A DNA stretch of 64,000 nucleotides. Origin: DATKUC01 sp964577375. Its GTDB lineage: Bacteria > Spirochaetota > Spirochaetia > DSM-27196 > DATKUC01. Under the pieces are notes generated by a model. That model searched no databases. It saw only the letters and a list, made by a program, of their open reading frames with translations, and was not told the DNA's origin. The stretch covers positions 11,161 through 75,160 of the forward strand of contig CAZNYW010000014.1 in assembly GCA_964577375.1 (NCBI GenBank). Reading direction: 5' to 3'. Below, one piece after another: positions 50,898 to 59,997 of the stretch (position 1 is the stretch's first letter; every line of letters begins with the position of its first letter). A program made the translations under genes and the position numbers.

Positions 50898-52322
50898 ATG
50901 GCATACCAGATCGTTCTCATCGGTGCAGGGAGCATGATGTTCGGACTCGGTTCGGTGGGCAACATCCTCAACAGCAGGCCGCTCGAGGGAAGCACCATCG
51001 TGCTGCACGATATCAATCGCACGGCGCTCGAACGGGTCGAGAAAGTTGCCGCGCGCCGGATCGCGGAGGAGAAGCTGCCCTTTACGCTGCGCGCGACCAC
51101 TTCGCGAGAGGAGGCGCTCAAAGGAGCCGATTTCTGCATCATCGCCATCGAGGTCGGCAACCGTTACGAGCTGTGGGAGCAGGACTGGCACATACCGCAG
51201 CAGTACGGCATTCACCAGGTCTACGGTGAGAACGGCGGCCCGGGCGGGCTCTTTCACACGCTGAGAATCGTCCCGCCAATCCTTGCAATCTGTGCGGACA
51301 TCGAGCGCATCTGCCCGGACGCGTGGGTCTTCAACCTCAGCAATCCGATGACGCGCATCAGTCTTGCCATCAGCCGCAAATTTCCCGCGTTGAAAACGGT
51401 CGGCCTCTGCCACGAGGTTGTCTCGCTCATGGAGCACCTCCCGAAGATCCTCGGCGTTCCGTGGGAGAATCTCGAGGTGAAGGCCGGCGGGATGAACCAT
51501 TTCAGCGTGCTGCTCGAGGCGAAGTACCGGGACAGCGGCAGGGACGCATATCCGGACATCCGTGAACGGGCGCCGGCCTACTTCCGGTCCATGCCCGAGG
51601 GCTCGTACGAAAATCTCGGCGCTACGAAGGAGCTTCTCGACACGGCCCGTGCGGCAGCCGGCGGCAGCGGCGACGACGGTAGCGGCGACGGCAGCCAGGG
51701 CGGCGCGCAGGGGGCGGCCGACCGAAGCGCGGACCGGCGTGACGTCTGGCCCGAACGCGAGCTCTTTCGCACAATTCTCGAGAAGTTCGGCCTCCTGCCG
51801 ATCACAACCGACAGCCACCTGGGAGAATACGTGCAGTGGGCACACACGTCGGTGGATCATAAGGGAATACTCGACTTCTACACCTTCTATCGCAAGTGGT
51901 GTCTCGAGCAGGTTCCGGAGTCGCGCATCAACGGTACGCTCCCGATCGAATACTGGCGGGACATACCGATAATCGAAGGCATCGTCTCGGACTCCGGGCA
52001 GGAGGAACTCGCGGTAAACGTGCCGAACAGGGGCCTGATCGAGAATCTGCCGGACGAGACCATTGTCGAGGCACCGGCCACGGTGGATGCAAAGGGCGTG
52101 CACGGCGTGCACCTGGGACGGATTCCGGCCGGATTCGCCGGACTTCTCAGCAACCAGGTTGCGGTAAACGAGCTCTCCGTTGAGGCGGTGCTTTCCGGCT
52201 CCAGACAGCTCGCACTCCAGGCAATGCTGGTTGATCCGGTGGTAGACAACGCCTCGGCCGCGGAGAAGGCACTGGATACCATCCTTTCGCTCCAGAAGGA
52301 GTTCCTCTCCTACCTTTGCTGA
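50898..52322 (+). CDS. GH4-family NAD/metal-dependent glycosidase with a low-complexity insert
   Basis: A 474-aa family-4 glycoside hydrolase. The NAD loop is IVLIGAGSMMFG, and NLSNPMTRI, GLCHE (metal Cys171, His172) and GGMNHF (N200, H201) are the family landmarks. GH4 enzymes cleave alpha- or beta-glycosides by an oxidation-elimination mechanism. The closest type by motif is alpha-glucosidase/galacturonidase rather than 6-phospho-glucosidase, but the substrate is open. Residues about 253-281 form a Gly/Asp/Ser-rich stretch unlike the family core. CAAGGAG at 50881. Followed 13 bases later by a DUF4432 gene. Confidence 0.83.
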   Translation: MAYQIVLIGAGSMMFGLGSVGNILNSRPLEGSTIVLHDINRTALERVEKVAARRIAEEKLPFTLRATTSREEALKGADFCIIAIEVGNRYELWEQDWHIPQQYGIHQVYGENGGPGGLFHTLRIVPPILAICADIERICPDAWVFNLSNPMTRISLAISRKFPALKTVGLCHEVVSLMEHLPKILGVPWENLEVKAGGMNHFSVLLEAKYRDSGRDAYPDIRERAPAYFRSMPEGSYENLGATKELLDTARAAAGGSGDDGSGDGSQGGAQGAADRSADRRDVWPERELFRTILEKFGLLPITTDSHLGEYVQWAHTSVDHKGILDFYTFYRKWCLEQVPESRINGTLPIEYWRDIPIIEGIVSDSGQEELAVNVPNRGLIENLPDETIVEAPATVDAKGVHGVHLGRIPAGFAGLLSNQVAVNELSVEAVLSGSRQLALQAMLVDPVVDNASAAEKALDTILSLQKEFLSYLC

Positions 52323-52335
52323 AAGGAGCTCCGCA

Positions 52336-53508
52336 ATGGAACGGACATGGATCGTCACCGACAGCTCTTCCTCCTTCTCCTCCTCGGACTTCACCATAGC
52401 CGGAGAAGAGCTCGGCCTGGGGGCAGAAGCCTTTTGCGCCAAACGGACGCTGTCGGGCGGACGACAGTCGGGAGTGGAGCTCATCGAGCTGTCGAACGGA
52501 GTTGTCACTCTCCGGATCTGTCCCACCCGCGGTATGGGAATCATCGACGGCAGGTTCAGCGGACGGCACCTCGGCTGGCGTTCGCCGGTACGCGAGATAG
52601 TTCATCCCGCCTACATAAATCTCTATGACCTCGGAGGCAGAGGGGCCCATTACGGGTTTAGCGAGTTCCTCAACCGCTGCGGTATCGAGTGGTCGGGAGC
52701 GATGGGAAATGACGAAACGGTGGACAACATGGGCGGAAGAGCGTCGGTCTTCCTGCCGCTCCACGGCAAGGTGGGATGGACCCCCGCTTCCAGGGTCGAG
52801 ATCACCTCGACCGGCGGGCAGCTGGTTTTGCGCGGCGACGTGCCGGAACAGAACGTCTTCGGCGTCAACTATCTGCTGAAAACCCGGCTTACACTTACCC
52901 GGGGATCGTCCCGCATCGAGATTCGTGACACGCTCTGCAATCTCGGAGCGCTCCCGGGCGAATACGAGATGCTCTACCACATCAACTTCGGCCCTCCTTT
53001 CCTCGAAAAGCACGGCAGCCATTTCGCCACCTACGACAGGGTTATCCCGCGCGACGGCTTCGCGGACGCGGGACTGGCGGACATGGCGTCGTTTCCGGGA
53101 CCGAGCGCGGGCTTTGTCGAACAGGTATTCCTCTTCCGTGCGCGGGCCGATCGGTCCGGCCGCGCCCATCAGCTCATCACGAACGCCGACCGCTCACTCG
53201 CGGCACGGGTAGCCTTCGTGCCGGATACCCTCCCCTACGCGATACTGTGGAAGAGGTGCTCGGCGGAGAAGGATGGCTACGTCGCGGGCCTCAATCCCTG
53301 CTCGGACCTCCCGAACTCCCGGCGCACCGAGCGGGGGGGCGGTCGCGTGGGGCGCATAGCCCCGGGAGAAGAGGTGGTGTTTGCCTGCTCGATCGAGCTT
53401 CTCGACGGGACAAAGCCCGTTGCGGCTGCGATCGGGGAAATAGAGGCCGTGAACGCCGCCGGACCCGCGCCGGCGGCAGGCGATCCCGGTGCCTTCGACT
53501 GGCTCTGA
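52336..53508 (+). CDS. DUF4432-family protein, aldose 1-epimerase-like
   Basis: A 390-aa beta-sandwich protein of the galactose-mutarotase superfamily. VTLRICPTRGMGIIDGRF is the hallmark of DUF4432. FLNRCGIEWSG, LPLHGKVGWTPAS, LYHINFGPPFLE (His and following acid) and PYAILWKRC are further conserved stretches. It may interconvert sugar anomers released by the GH4 enzyme. Same operon as GH4. It ends three bases from the convergent second radical-enzyme gene. Confidence 0.85.
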   Translation: MERTWIVTDSSSSFSSSDFTIAGEELGLGAEAFCAKRTLSGGRQSGVELIELSNGVVTLRICPTRGMGIIDGRFSGRHLGWRSPVREIVHPAYINLYDLGGRGAHYGFSEFLNRCGIEWSGAMGNDETVDNMGGRASVFLPLHGKVGWTPASRVEITSTGGQLVLRGDVPEQNVFGVNYLLKTRLTLTRGSSRIEIRDTLCNLGALPGEYEMLYHINFGPPFLEKHGSHFATYDRVIPRDGFADAGLADMASFPGPSAGFVEQVFLFRARADRSGRAHQLITNADRSLAARVAFVPDTLPYAILWKRCSAEKDGYVAGLNPCSDLPNSRRTERGGGRVGRIAPGEEVVFACSIELLDGTKPVAAAIGEIEAVNAAGPAPAAGDPGAFDWL

Positions 53509-53511
53509 GCC

Positions 53512-55929
53512 CTACAGCAACGAGTGCTCGGTGCGCGCGATTATGTCGTCCTGCGTATCGCGGGCCAGGGAGACGAAGAACGCCGAGTAGCCGGCAACTC
53601 TCACCACCAGATCGCGGTACTCCTCGGGGTTGGCCTGCGCGGCGAGAAGCGTATCGCGCGATACGATATTGTACTGAACGTGCCACCCAGTCAGATTGTC
53701 GAAGAAACCGCGCATGATGGCTGCAAGCTTCGCCCGATCCGCCACGGTAGCGATCGTCGACGGCGAAAGCTTCTGGTTGAGAAGCACGCCGCCGGTAATC
53801 CGATCGGTCGGCAGCTTCGCTACCGACTTGAAGACAGCTGTCGGCCCGAGCCTGTCGGTGCCCGAGGAGGGCGAGCAGCCCTCGGCGACCGGCCGGTGAG
53901 CTTTCCGGCCGTCGGCGGTGGCGCCGACCGCGGCGCCGGACGGCACGTTGGCCGAAATGCTCGAGGTGCCGGCGAAGTATGTGCCGCCGATGGGTCCACG
54001 CCCGTATCGGGTGTTTGTGTAGTGGGAAAGCTCGTCGATAAAGCTCATGTAGGCGTCGCGAAGCAGCAGGTCGACCGAATCGTCATCGTTGCCATACTTG
54101 GGCGCGTGGTTGATCAGGAGCTGCCGGAGCTTCTCGCCCTCCGTACCGGCGAAATTGTGGTCGAGCGCGGACAGCAGCTCGGTTGGGCCGATCTTCTTCT
54201 CCTCGAAGACCAGCTTCCGGATAGCGGCAAGCGCGTTGCCGAGGTTGGCGATTCCCACCTGGAGCCCGGATATGAAATCGTACCTGGCACCGCCCTCCTT
54301 CAGCGTCTTGCCTCTGCCGAGGCAGTCGTCGACGAGGGCTGAGCAGAGCACGTCGGGAACGTTCTCCTCGAGCGCGGTATCGACCGCGGTGTCGATCGCT
54401 ACGGTAGCGCGGGCGTAGAACCGCACCTGCCTGTCCCAGGCCGCCATCAGCTCGTCGAAGCTGGACATCTGCGCGAGCGTGCCGTCGCCCGAACAGAAGA
54501 TCTTCCCCGATTCGGCGTCGTACCCGCCGCGCAGTGTGCAGTTCAGGACCCGCATGAAGTTGAGGAAGCTCATGCCGGTGCAACGGTAACCCCATTTGCC
54601 CGGAACGGCGACCTCGATGCAGCCTATCGCCGAGTAGTCGTAGGCATCCTCCGTCTCCACACCGAGCGCCCGGAGCGAGGGTATGACAATCTCGTCGTTG
54701 TTGAATGCCGGCATCCCGAAACCGCGGGAAATCACATTGATGCAGCGCGCCATGAAGTCGTCGGACATGCCCCGGTGGTACCGGACCGAAAGGTTGGGCT
54801 GGGTCAGCTTGAGGGAACCGACTGAATCGAGGATCAGGTAGCTGAGCGCATTGACCGCATCCCGGCCGTCGCGGGTCTGGCCGCCAATGGTGACGTTCTG
54901 GTAGAGCGGACTCCCGGCTGAATACCGCGTGTGAGACCAGGAGCGGATCTTGCTGATACCGAGCAGCTTGATCCAGGTATTCTGCAGAAGCTCGTATGCC
55001 GACTCGGGGTCGATGCGACCGCCGTCGAGGTCCCGCTGGTAAAAGGGAGCGAGGTACTGGTCCATCCGCCCGAGGGAGACCGAGTGGCCGTTGCTTTCGA
55101 TCTGCAGGATCAGCTGAATGAAATAGGTGAGCTGAAGCGCCTGGTAAAAGGTCTCAGGCTTATCGGACGCGATACGTCTGCAGTTGTCGGCGATGATCAG
55201 AAGCTCCCGGCACCGCTCCTCATCGGCACCCTCTATCGCCTGAGATTCGGCAAGCGTCGCAAAACGGCCGATGAACTGCGCCACAGCTTCGAGGGTAATG
55301 GCGACGGCCCGGTAGAACTGCGCCCGGCGCAGCCCGGCCTGAGTCGTATTGTCCACCCCCTCCTGCAGAGCCCGGACCTCGGCGAGAATCCCGCCGACGC
55401 CCTGCGCAAGCACCTTCTCGAAGTTGACGGCGATGTGCCCGTCCCCGGAGGTGAGATTGCCCTCCGCGCGGATTATGCCCGAATCGTGTATGCCGCGCAT
55501 CAGACCGCTCATCAGCGCGTTGCCCTTCTCTATCAGCGTCTTTCCCTTCCAGAAGGGGCAGATGCGACGGAGGTCGGCCTTGGTCTCTTCAGAGGGAAAG
55601 AAGGCGTCGCCGGGTCGGTTTTCGAAATCATCGAGCTCTGCGAGAATCCAGTCCACTGCATACTCCGGAAAGATCGGTGCGGCGCGCAGCCGCGAGGACT
55701 GATTTCCCACTATCAGCTCGTTCTCATCGATCCGGATCGTCATCTTTTTCAGTGTCTCGCAGAGCGCAATCGCCCGCTTGACTACAACCGTTTCCGCCTC
55801 GTGGGTGCGGTAGACCTCGGTATAGATATCCGCTCTCTCGACACAGATCGTCGGTTGCGTATCGAGAAACTTTTTCTTGAGACCCGCAATCCGATCCGTA
55901 ACATGAAGATCGAGTTCGACAGCCATCAT
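53512..55929 (-). CDS. Glycyl-radical enzyme 2, dehydratase/lyase type
   Basis: An 805-aa radical enzyme, distinct from enzyme 1. The thiyl cysteine is C437 in YSAIGCIEVAVPGKWG with E439 as candidate general base. The radical glycine is G780 in RVAGYSAFF. NDDSVDLLLRDAYM and the GRGPIGGTYFAGTSSISA region follow the usual C-terminal order. The AVPGKWGYRC stretch after the active cysteine resembles the E. coli PflD/YbiW-like group of unassigned function. GGAGGT precedes ATG 55929, three bases after the activase stop. No transporter adjoins it. Confidence 0.88.
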   Translation of the reverse strand: MMAVELDLHVTDRIAGLKKKFLDTQPTICVERADIYTEVYRTHEAETVVVKRAIALCETLKKMTIRIDENELIVGNQSSRLRAAPIFPEYAVDWILAELDDFENRPGDAFFPSEETKADLRRICPFWKGKTLIEKGNALMSGLMRGIHDSGIIRAEGNLTSGDGHIAVNFEKVLAQGVGGILAEVRALQEGVDNTTQAGLRRAQFYRAVAITLEAVAQFIGRFATLAESQAIEGADEERCRELLIIADNCRRIASDKPETFYQALQLTYFIQLILQIESNGHSVSLGRMDQYLAPFYQRDLDGGRIDPESAYELLQNTWIKLLGISKIRSWSHTRYSAGSPLYQNVTIGGQTRDGRDAVNALSYLILDSVGSLKLTQPNLSVRYHRGMSDDFMARCINVISRGFGMPAFNNDEIVIPSLRALGVETEDAYDYSAIGCIEVAVPGKWGYRCTGMSFLNFMRVLNCTLRGGYDAESGKIFCSGDGTLAQMSSFDELMAAWDRQVRFYARATVAIDTAVDTALEENVPDVLCSALVDDCLGRGKTLKEGGARYDFISGLQVGIANLGNALAAIRKLVFEEKKIGPTELLSALDHNFAGTEGEKLRQLLINHAPKYGNDDDSVDLLLRDAYMSFIDELSHYTNTRYGRGPIGGTYFAGTSSISANVPSGAAVGATADGRKAHRPVAEGCSPSSGTDRLGPTAVFKSVAKLPTDRITGGVLLNQKLSPSTIATVADRAKLAAIMRGFFDNLTGWHVQYNIVSRDTLLAAQANPEEYRDLVVRVAGYSAFFVSLARDTQDDIIARTEHSLL

Positions 55930-55932
55930 GGT

Positions 55933-56823
55933 TCAACCTCCAATCGTCGCCTGGAGCCCCAGACCACGAGCAATTTCGACATAGGAAACAAGTCGCTCCT
56001 GCGGCATCGCGGCAACACCGGCCATTTGCACCTCACGCCCGAGAAGCGTGTACTTTCCGTTTCCCAGAGTGTGATAGGGCAGAAGATGAATCTCCTCGAC
56101 GTTTGAAAGCGAGGCGGCAAAGCTGAGAATATTCTGCAGCTCCGCCGGATCGTCGTTGAAACCCGGCACAACGGGTACACGCACCGTTACACGCGCCCCC
56201 GCCTCCTCGAGCCTGCGAAAGTTTTCTTCAACCACCGACAGGTTACCACCGGTCACCTCGCGGTACCTTTCCTGATCGGTGTGTTTGAGATCGGCAAGAA
56301 AAAGGGATACACCGGACAAGGTCGGCTCGATGGCGGCCCATGGAGCCTGAAGTGAGGTTTCCACCACCGTGTCCACCCGCTTCTCACCAAGCGCCTCCAC
56401 AAGCTCCCGGACAAAGCGCGGCTGCGCGAAGGGCTCGCCGCCCGAGAGGGTGGCTCCTCCCTCTTTTCCATAGAAGGGAATATCCTTTTCCACCTCGCCG
56501 ACTATTTCTTCGATCGATCGGTCCTCCCCGGCAACGCTCAGAGCTCCCGTCGGACAGACTCCCCGGAAGGCAGAAACCTGCGTTATCCGGTTTCGCGCAA
56601 ACAGAGGCTTTCCGGCGGATACAGCTATCTCTCCCTCCCGCGCGGCCGCCTTGCAGTCCAGACATCCTATGCAGAGCCCGGCATCGTAGAGGAGCTCCGG
56701 GCCCGGAAGTTGACTTTCAGGGTTTTCGCACCAGGGACAGCGCAGCGGGCAGCCCTTGAGAAACACGACCGTCCGTATGCCGGGCCCGTCGTGAGTGGAG
56801 AAACGCTGGATGTTGAATATCAT
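55933..56823 (-). CDS. Glycyl-radical-enzyme activating enzyme 2 (radical SAM), reduced ferredoxin insert
   Basis: A 296-aa activase. The SAM cluster motif is KGCPLRCPWCENPE and the SAM-binding motif is GGATLSGGEPFAQPRF. The ferredoxin insert retains only CIGCLDC and, about 35 residues later, a lone VCPTGAL. Two complete four-cysteine clusters, as in activase 1, cannot be formed, so at most one auxiliary cluster remains. First gene of the two-gene unit with radical enzyme 2. TTGACT...TAAGCT (56867-56839, minus) may be its promoter, with TTTTCGT/ACGAAAA arms around it. Confidence 0.9.
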   Translation of the reverse strand: MIFNIQRFSTHDGPGIRTVVFLKGCPLRCPWCENPESQLPGPELLYDAGLCIGCLDCKAAAREGEIAVSAGKPLFARNRITQVSAFRGVCPTGALSVAGEDRSIEEIVGEVEKDIPFYGKEGGATLSGGEPFAQPRFVRELVEALGEKRVDTVVETSLQAPWAAIEPTLSGVSLFLADLKHTDQERYREVTGGNLSVVEENFRRLEEAGARVTVRVPVVPGFNDDPAELQNILSFAASLSNVEEIHLLPYHTLGNGKYTLLGREVQMAGVAAMPQERLVSYVEIARGLGLQATIGG

Positions 56824-56942
56824 GATTGTTCCGGAGACAGCTTAACTTGTTTTCGTATGAAAGTCAATATGCTTACACACGAAAATCAACTGGGTACCGA
56901 GCAGTCAGGGTCGGACCGGTCCGGGTTGGCTGATTATTTTGA

Positions 56943-56970
56943 TTGACAATTGAGCTGGATGTGCTATAGA
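56943..56970 (+). promoter_or_regulatory. Strong sigma70 promoter for the DUF4389 gene
   Basis: TTGACA at 56943-56948, a 16-base spacer and TATAGA at 56965-56970, then GAGGAGGG at about 56989-56996 before ATG 57001. Confidence 0.7.
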
Positions 56971-57000
56971 TCAGAATAACGCCAAATCGAGGAGGGTAGT

Positions 57001-57585
57001 ATGCAGTATTCGATTTCACGGCAGGAAACCTATTCCCGAGGCCTTCTTATACTCCGCCTGCTGTTCGGTTCCATCTACATCGGCATTCCTCACCTGTTCT
57101 TGCTCTTCTTCGCGTCGATATGGGCGCTGATTCTGCAGTTCCTGGCTTTCTGGGCAATTCTGTTCACCGGACGGTACCCGCGCGGCTGGTTCGACTTCCA
57201 GGTGGAGGTAATGCGATGGAGCGCACGCGTGACCGCGTCGCTCGGCAATTTTCGCGACGAGTATCCGGCGTTCGGACGGAAGGGAACTCATCCGGCCATT
57301 CAGGTCGACATCGAGTACCCGGAGAAGCTCAGTCGCGGACTTCTGATCCTTCGCGTCCTGTTCGGCTTCATCTACGTCGGCATCCCCCACGGCTTCTGCC
57401 TGATTTTCCGGTTCATCGCATCCGCGGTGCTCATGTTCATCGCCTTCTGGGCGCAGCTCTTCACCGCGAAGTATCCGGAGAAGATGTTCGATTTCAACGT
57501 CGGCACCTATCGCTGGGCTTTCCGGGTAAATGCCTATCTCAACTATCTCACCGACAGCTACCCGCAATTCAGCGGAAAAGCGTAG
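57001..57585 (+). CDS. DUF4389 membrane protein with two tandem domains
   Basis: A 194-aa membrane protein made of two similar halves. Each half contains SRGLLILR.LFG, IYIGIPH or IYVGIPH, a hydrophobic helix, FWA.LFT..YP, then a W/F-rich stretch and a C-terminal YP.F. The halves start at about residues 11 and 110. DUF4389 proteins have unknown function. It has its own strong promoter and an excellent intrinsic terminator, so it is monocistronic and probably abundant. Confidence 0.85.
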   Translation: MQYSISRQETYSRGLLILRLLFGSIYIGIPHLFLLFFASIWALILQFLAFWAILFTGRYPRGWFDFQVEVMRWSARVTASLGNFRDEYPAFGRKGTHPAIQVDIEYPEKLSRGLLILRVLFGFIYVGIPHGFCLIFRFIASAVLMFIAFWAQLFTAKYPEKMFDFNVGTYRWAFRVNAYLNYLTDSYPQFSGKA

Positions 57586-57591
57586 GCGATC

Positions 57592-57618
57592 GGCCCCTCC
57601 CCGGAGGGGCCTTTTTTT
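57592..57618 (+). terminator. Intrinsic terminator
   Basis: Nine-base perfect stem GGCCCCTCC / GGAGGGGCC with a CC loop followed by seven T. The clearest Rho-independent terminator in the window, directly after the DUF4389 gene. Confidence 0.95.
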
Positions 57619-57628
57619 GCCTCCGCCC

Positions 57629-57657
57629 TTCCAAAATGACACCCAAGGTTCTATAAT
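57629..57657 (+). promoter_or_regulatory. Promoter for the GGDEF-EAL gene
   Basis: TTCCAA at 57629-57634, a 17-base spacer and a perfect TATAAT at 57652-57657. The start codon GTG is at 57694. Confidence 0.65.
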
Positions 57658-57693
57658 TCTTACGTCGGGCAAACAAAAAAGTACGGCGGTTCA

Positions 57694-59997
57694 GTGAAAA
57701 CGGACACAGGAGTCGATACGCTGCTCACCAATCATCCACAACAGGCGGCCGGAGGCACCGATGGAGGCGATTCGCCCACGACCCGCCATTTCCCCTCCGA
57801 CCGAGATGAGTCGATATTTTCCGAGCTGGTCGAAAGGCTCATCTACGCCCGCCGGCTCAAGATAGGTACCGGCGCCCAGGAGGCGATGAGCCTCGAAATA
57901 ATCCTGGAAAACTGTCCCGATGCGATGCTTCTTCTGACCAACGACGGCCAGATCACCGAAGCAAATCCGGCGTTCTGTTCGACCTACGGATACACCCGAA
58001 ACGACGTCGTCGGCGTGACGATATTCTCACTTATGCCGGCGCGCTACCGCCCCGGATTCGAGGAGCGGCTCGACCAGATCACCTCCGAAGACCTCGATGA
58101 GGTACCGGGAAGCGACGACATTCTTGCATTTCGCGGAATAAAGGCCGACGGTTCGGTGGTCACCATGGACTGTCTGCTCGCGCGTGTTACCGACGGTGAA
58201 AGCCGGAGGGTGATCGCCGTTATCCGCGACCTGTCGATGGACAAACGGCTGTACGATCAGCTCAAGGAGAGCAAGGACCACTACGTTGCGCTCTCCGAGA
58301 CTATAACGGAGGCAATTTTCCGCCTCGATCACAATTTCAACATACTCTTCGCCAATACCGGCATCAAGAACACCTTCGGTTACGATCCCGAAGAGGTGAT
58401 CGGCAAGGACCTCACCTATCTCTTTCCGCAGGAAGTGTTCAGGCGTCACGAGCCGGAGTTCCGCAAGTACTTCGTGGTAGACGACCAGGACCGCTCGCTC
58501 TTCGGGCTCAAACGTACCATCGAGCTGCTCGGTCTTACGAAGAGCCGCGGCGTCACACCGATGGAGATGTCCTTCGGCAATTCGAAGGATTTCCGCGGCC
58601 GCACCCTCACCTGCATCGTCCGGGACATTTCCCACAGGAAGATGATGGAGCGCAAGCTGCGCCACCTTGCCTACCACGACAAGCTCACCGGCGTCGGAAA
58701 CCGTGACCTCTTCAACGAGGACATCGGCGCCGTCCTCCAGGAATCGACCTGGTCCGACGGACGTCGGGCGGCCGTGCTCTTCCTGGACCTCGACGGGTTC
58801 AAATACGTCAATGACACCCTCGGCCACGCGGCGGGTGACGCCGTGCTCGTCGAGACTGCCCGGCGCGTCCGCGTCTGCCTGCGCGACAACGACAGCTCCT
58901 ACAGGTTCGGCGGGGATGAGTTCGTCATTCTCCTCTCGGAGGTCAACGAAATCGCCGACGCACACATGGTCGCCGAGCGCATACTCCATTCGCTGCGCAC
59001 CCCCTTCTGGATCGACACCGACCACGGGGCAAAATCGCGAGTGGAGGTGGGAGTCAGCATCGGGGTCGCCGTAATGCCGGACCATGGGGCCACTGCGGAA
59101 GCGGCGACCAGGTGCGCAGACATTGCGATGTACCATTCGAAGGAATCCGGAAAGAACAAGGTCACCATCTACGAAGACTCTCTCAAGGAGAAGTCAACGG
59201 CGAAATGGCAGGTCGACCAGGAAATGCGCTCGGCTCTCATCGACGGCTCGCTCCGGGTCTTCTATCAGCCGATCATCAACAGCCGGGGCCGGCTCCTCGG
59301 GCTGGAGGCCCTCGTGCGATGGGCGCGCGACGGGGAAGAGATTCTGCCGCCCAGTACCTTCATTCCGGTTGCCGAGGAGAACGGCGTCATAGTTCCGCTC
59401 GGCGCCTGGGTGCTGCGCCGCGCGCTGAGCGACCTGAAAACGCTCGAAAGCCGTGGCATCGACGCAATTCACATGTCGGTCAACCTGTCAACGCGGCAGT
59501 TCGAGCACGCGCAGTTCATTGCGAGCATCACCGAAGCGATTTCGACTTCGCAGATAGACCCGGCAAAGATAATCCTCGAGATCACCGAGACCACTGTCAT
59601 GAACAACCCCGATGACGCAATCTCCAAGATTCAGGCGCTCAAGAAACGATTCCCGAATATCAAGCTTGCTATCGACGATTTCGGCACCGGATACTCATCG
59701 CTCTCCTACCTGACGAGACTTCCGGTAGACATCCTGAAGATCGATATCTCGTTCGTGCGCGCTCTCGAGCGCACTCAGAACCGCAAGGTGGTCAACGCAA
59801 TCATCAACCTTGCTTCGAGTCTCGGTATCCGGGTAATTGCCGAGGGAATCGAGACACCCGCGCAGCGCCGTTACTTCGAAGAGCGCCGCTGCTACGGTAT
59901 GCAGGGATTTCTTTTCATGAGACCTGTTCCGTTCGACCAGCTTGTTTCGAAGCTTCAGCGGAAAGTTCCCCGGCCGGCTCTCCTGTCGACGGTCTGA
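57694..59997 (+). CDS. PAS-PAS-GGDEF-EAL cyclic-di-GMP protein
   Basis: A 767-aa signalling protein, GTG start. Two PAS sensor domains (about residues 65-180 and 190-310) precede a diguanylate cyclase domain with intact GGDEF (RFGGDEFVILL) and the inhibitory I-site RxxD five residues before it (RDND). The phosphodiesterase domain has the EAL motif (LEALVRW) and DDFGTGYSSLSYL. Both enzymatic halves look active, so net direction depends on the sensors. No membrane span, so cytoplasmic. The last 43 bases overlap the convergent dehydrogenase gene. Confidence 0.93.
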   Translation: MKTDTGVDTLLTNHPQQAAGGTDGGDSPTTRHFPSDRDESIFSELVERLIYARRLKIGTGAQEAMSLEIILENCPDAMLLLTNDGQITEANPAFCSTYGYTRNDVVGVTIFSLMPARYRPGFEERLDQITSEDLDEVPGSDDILAFRGIKADGSVVTMDCLLARVTDGESRRVIAVIRDLSMDKRLYDQLKESKDHYVALSETITEAIFRLDHNFNILFANTGIKNTFGYDPEEVIGKDLTYLFPQEVFRRHEPEFRKYFVVDDQDRSLFGLKRTIELLGLTKSRGVTPMEMSFGNSKDFRGRTLTCIVRDISHRKMMERKLRHLAYHDKLTGVGNRDLFNEDIGAVLQESTWSDGRRAAVLFLDLDGFKYVNDTLGHAAGDAVLVETARRVRVCLRDNDSSYRFGGDEFVILLSEVNEIADAHMVAERILHSLRTPFWIDTDHGAKSRVEVGVSIGVAVMPDHGATAEAATRCADIAMYHSKESGKNKVTIYEDSLKEKSTAKWQVDQEMRSALIDGSLRVFYQPIINSRGRLLGLEALVRWARDGEEILPPSTFIPVAEENGVIVPLGAWVLRRALSDLKTLESRGIDAIHMSVNLSTRQFEHAQFIASITEAISTSQIDPAKIILEITETTVMNNPDDAISKIQALKKRFPNIKLAIDDFGTGYSSLSYLTRLPVDILKIDISFVRALERTQNRKVVNAIINLASSLGIRVIAEGIETPAQRRYFEERRCYGMQGFLFMRPVPFDQLVSKLQRKVPRPALLSTV

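Noticed and set aside
50880..52544. 554-codon minus-strand frame opposite the GH4 gene
   Set aside because: The other strand carries all GH4 signature motifs; the minus reading is compositionally biased and has no family pattern.
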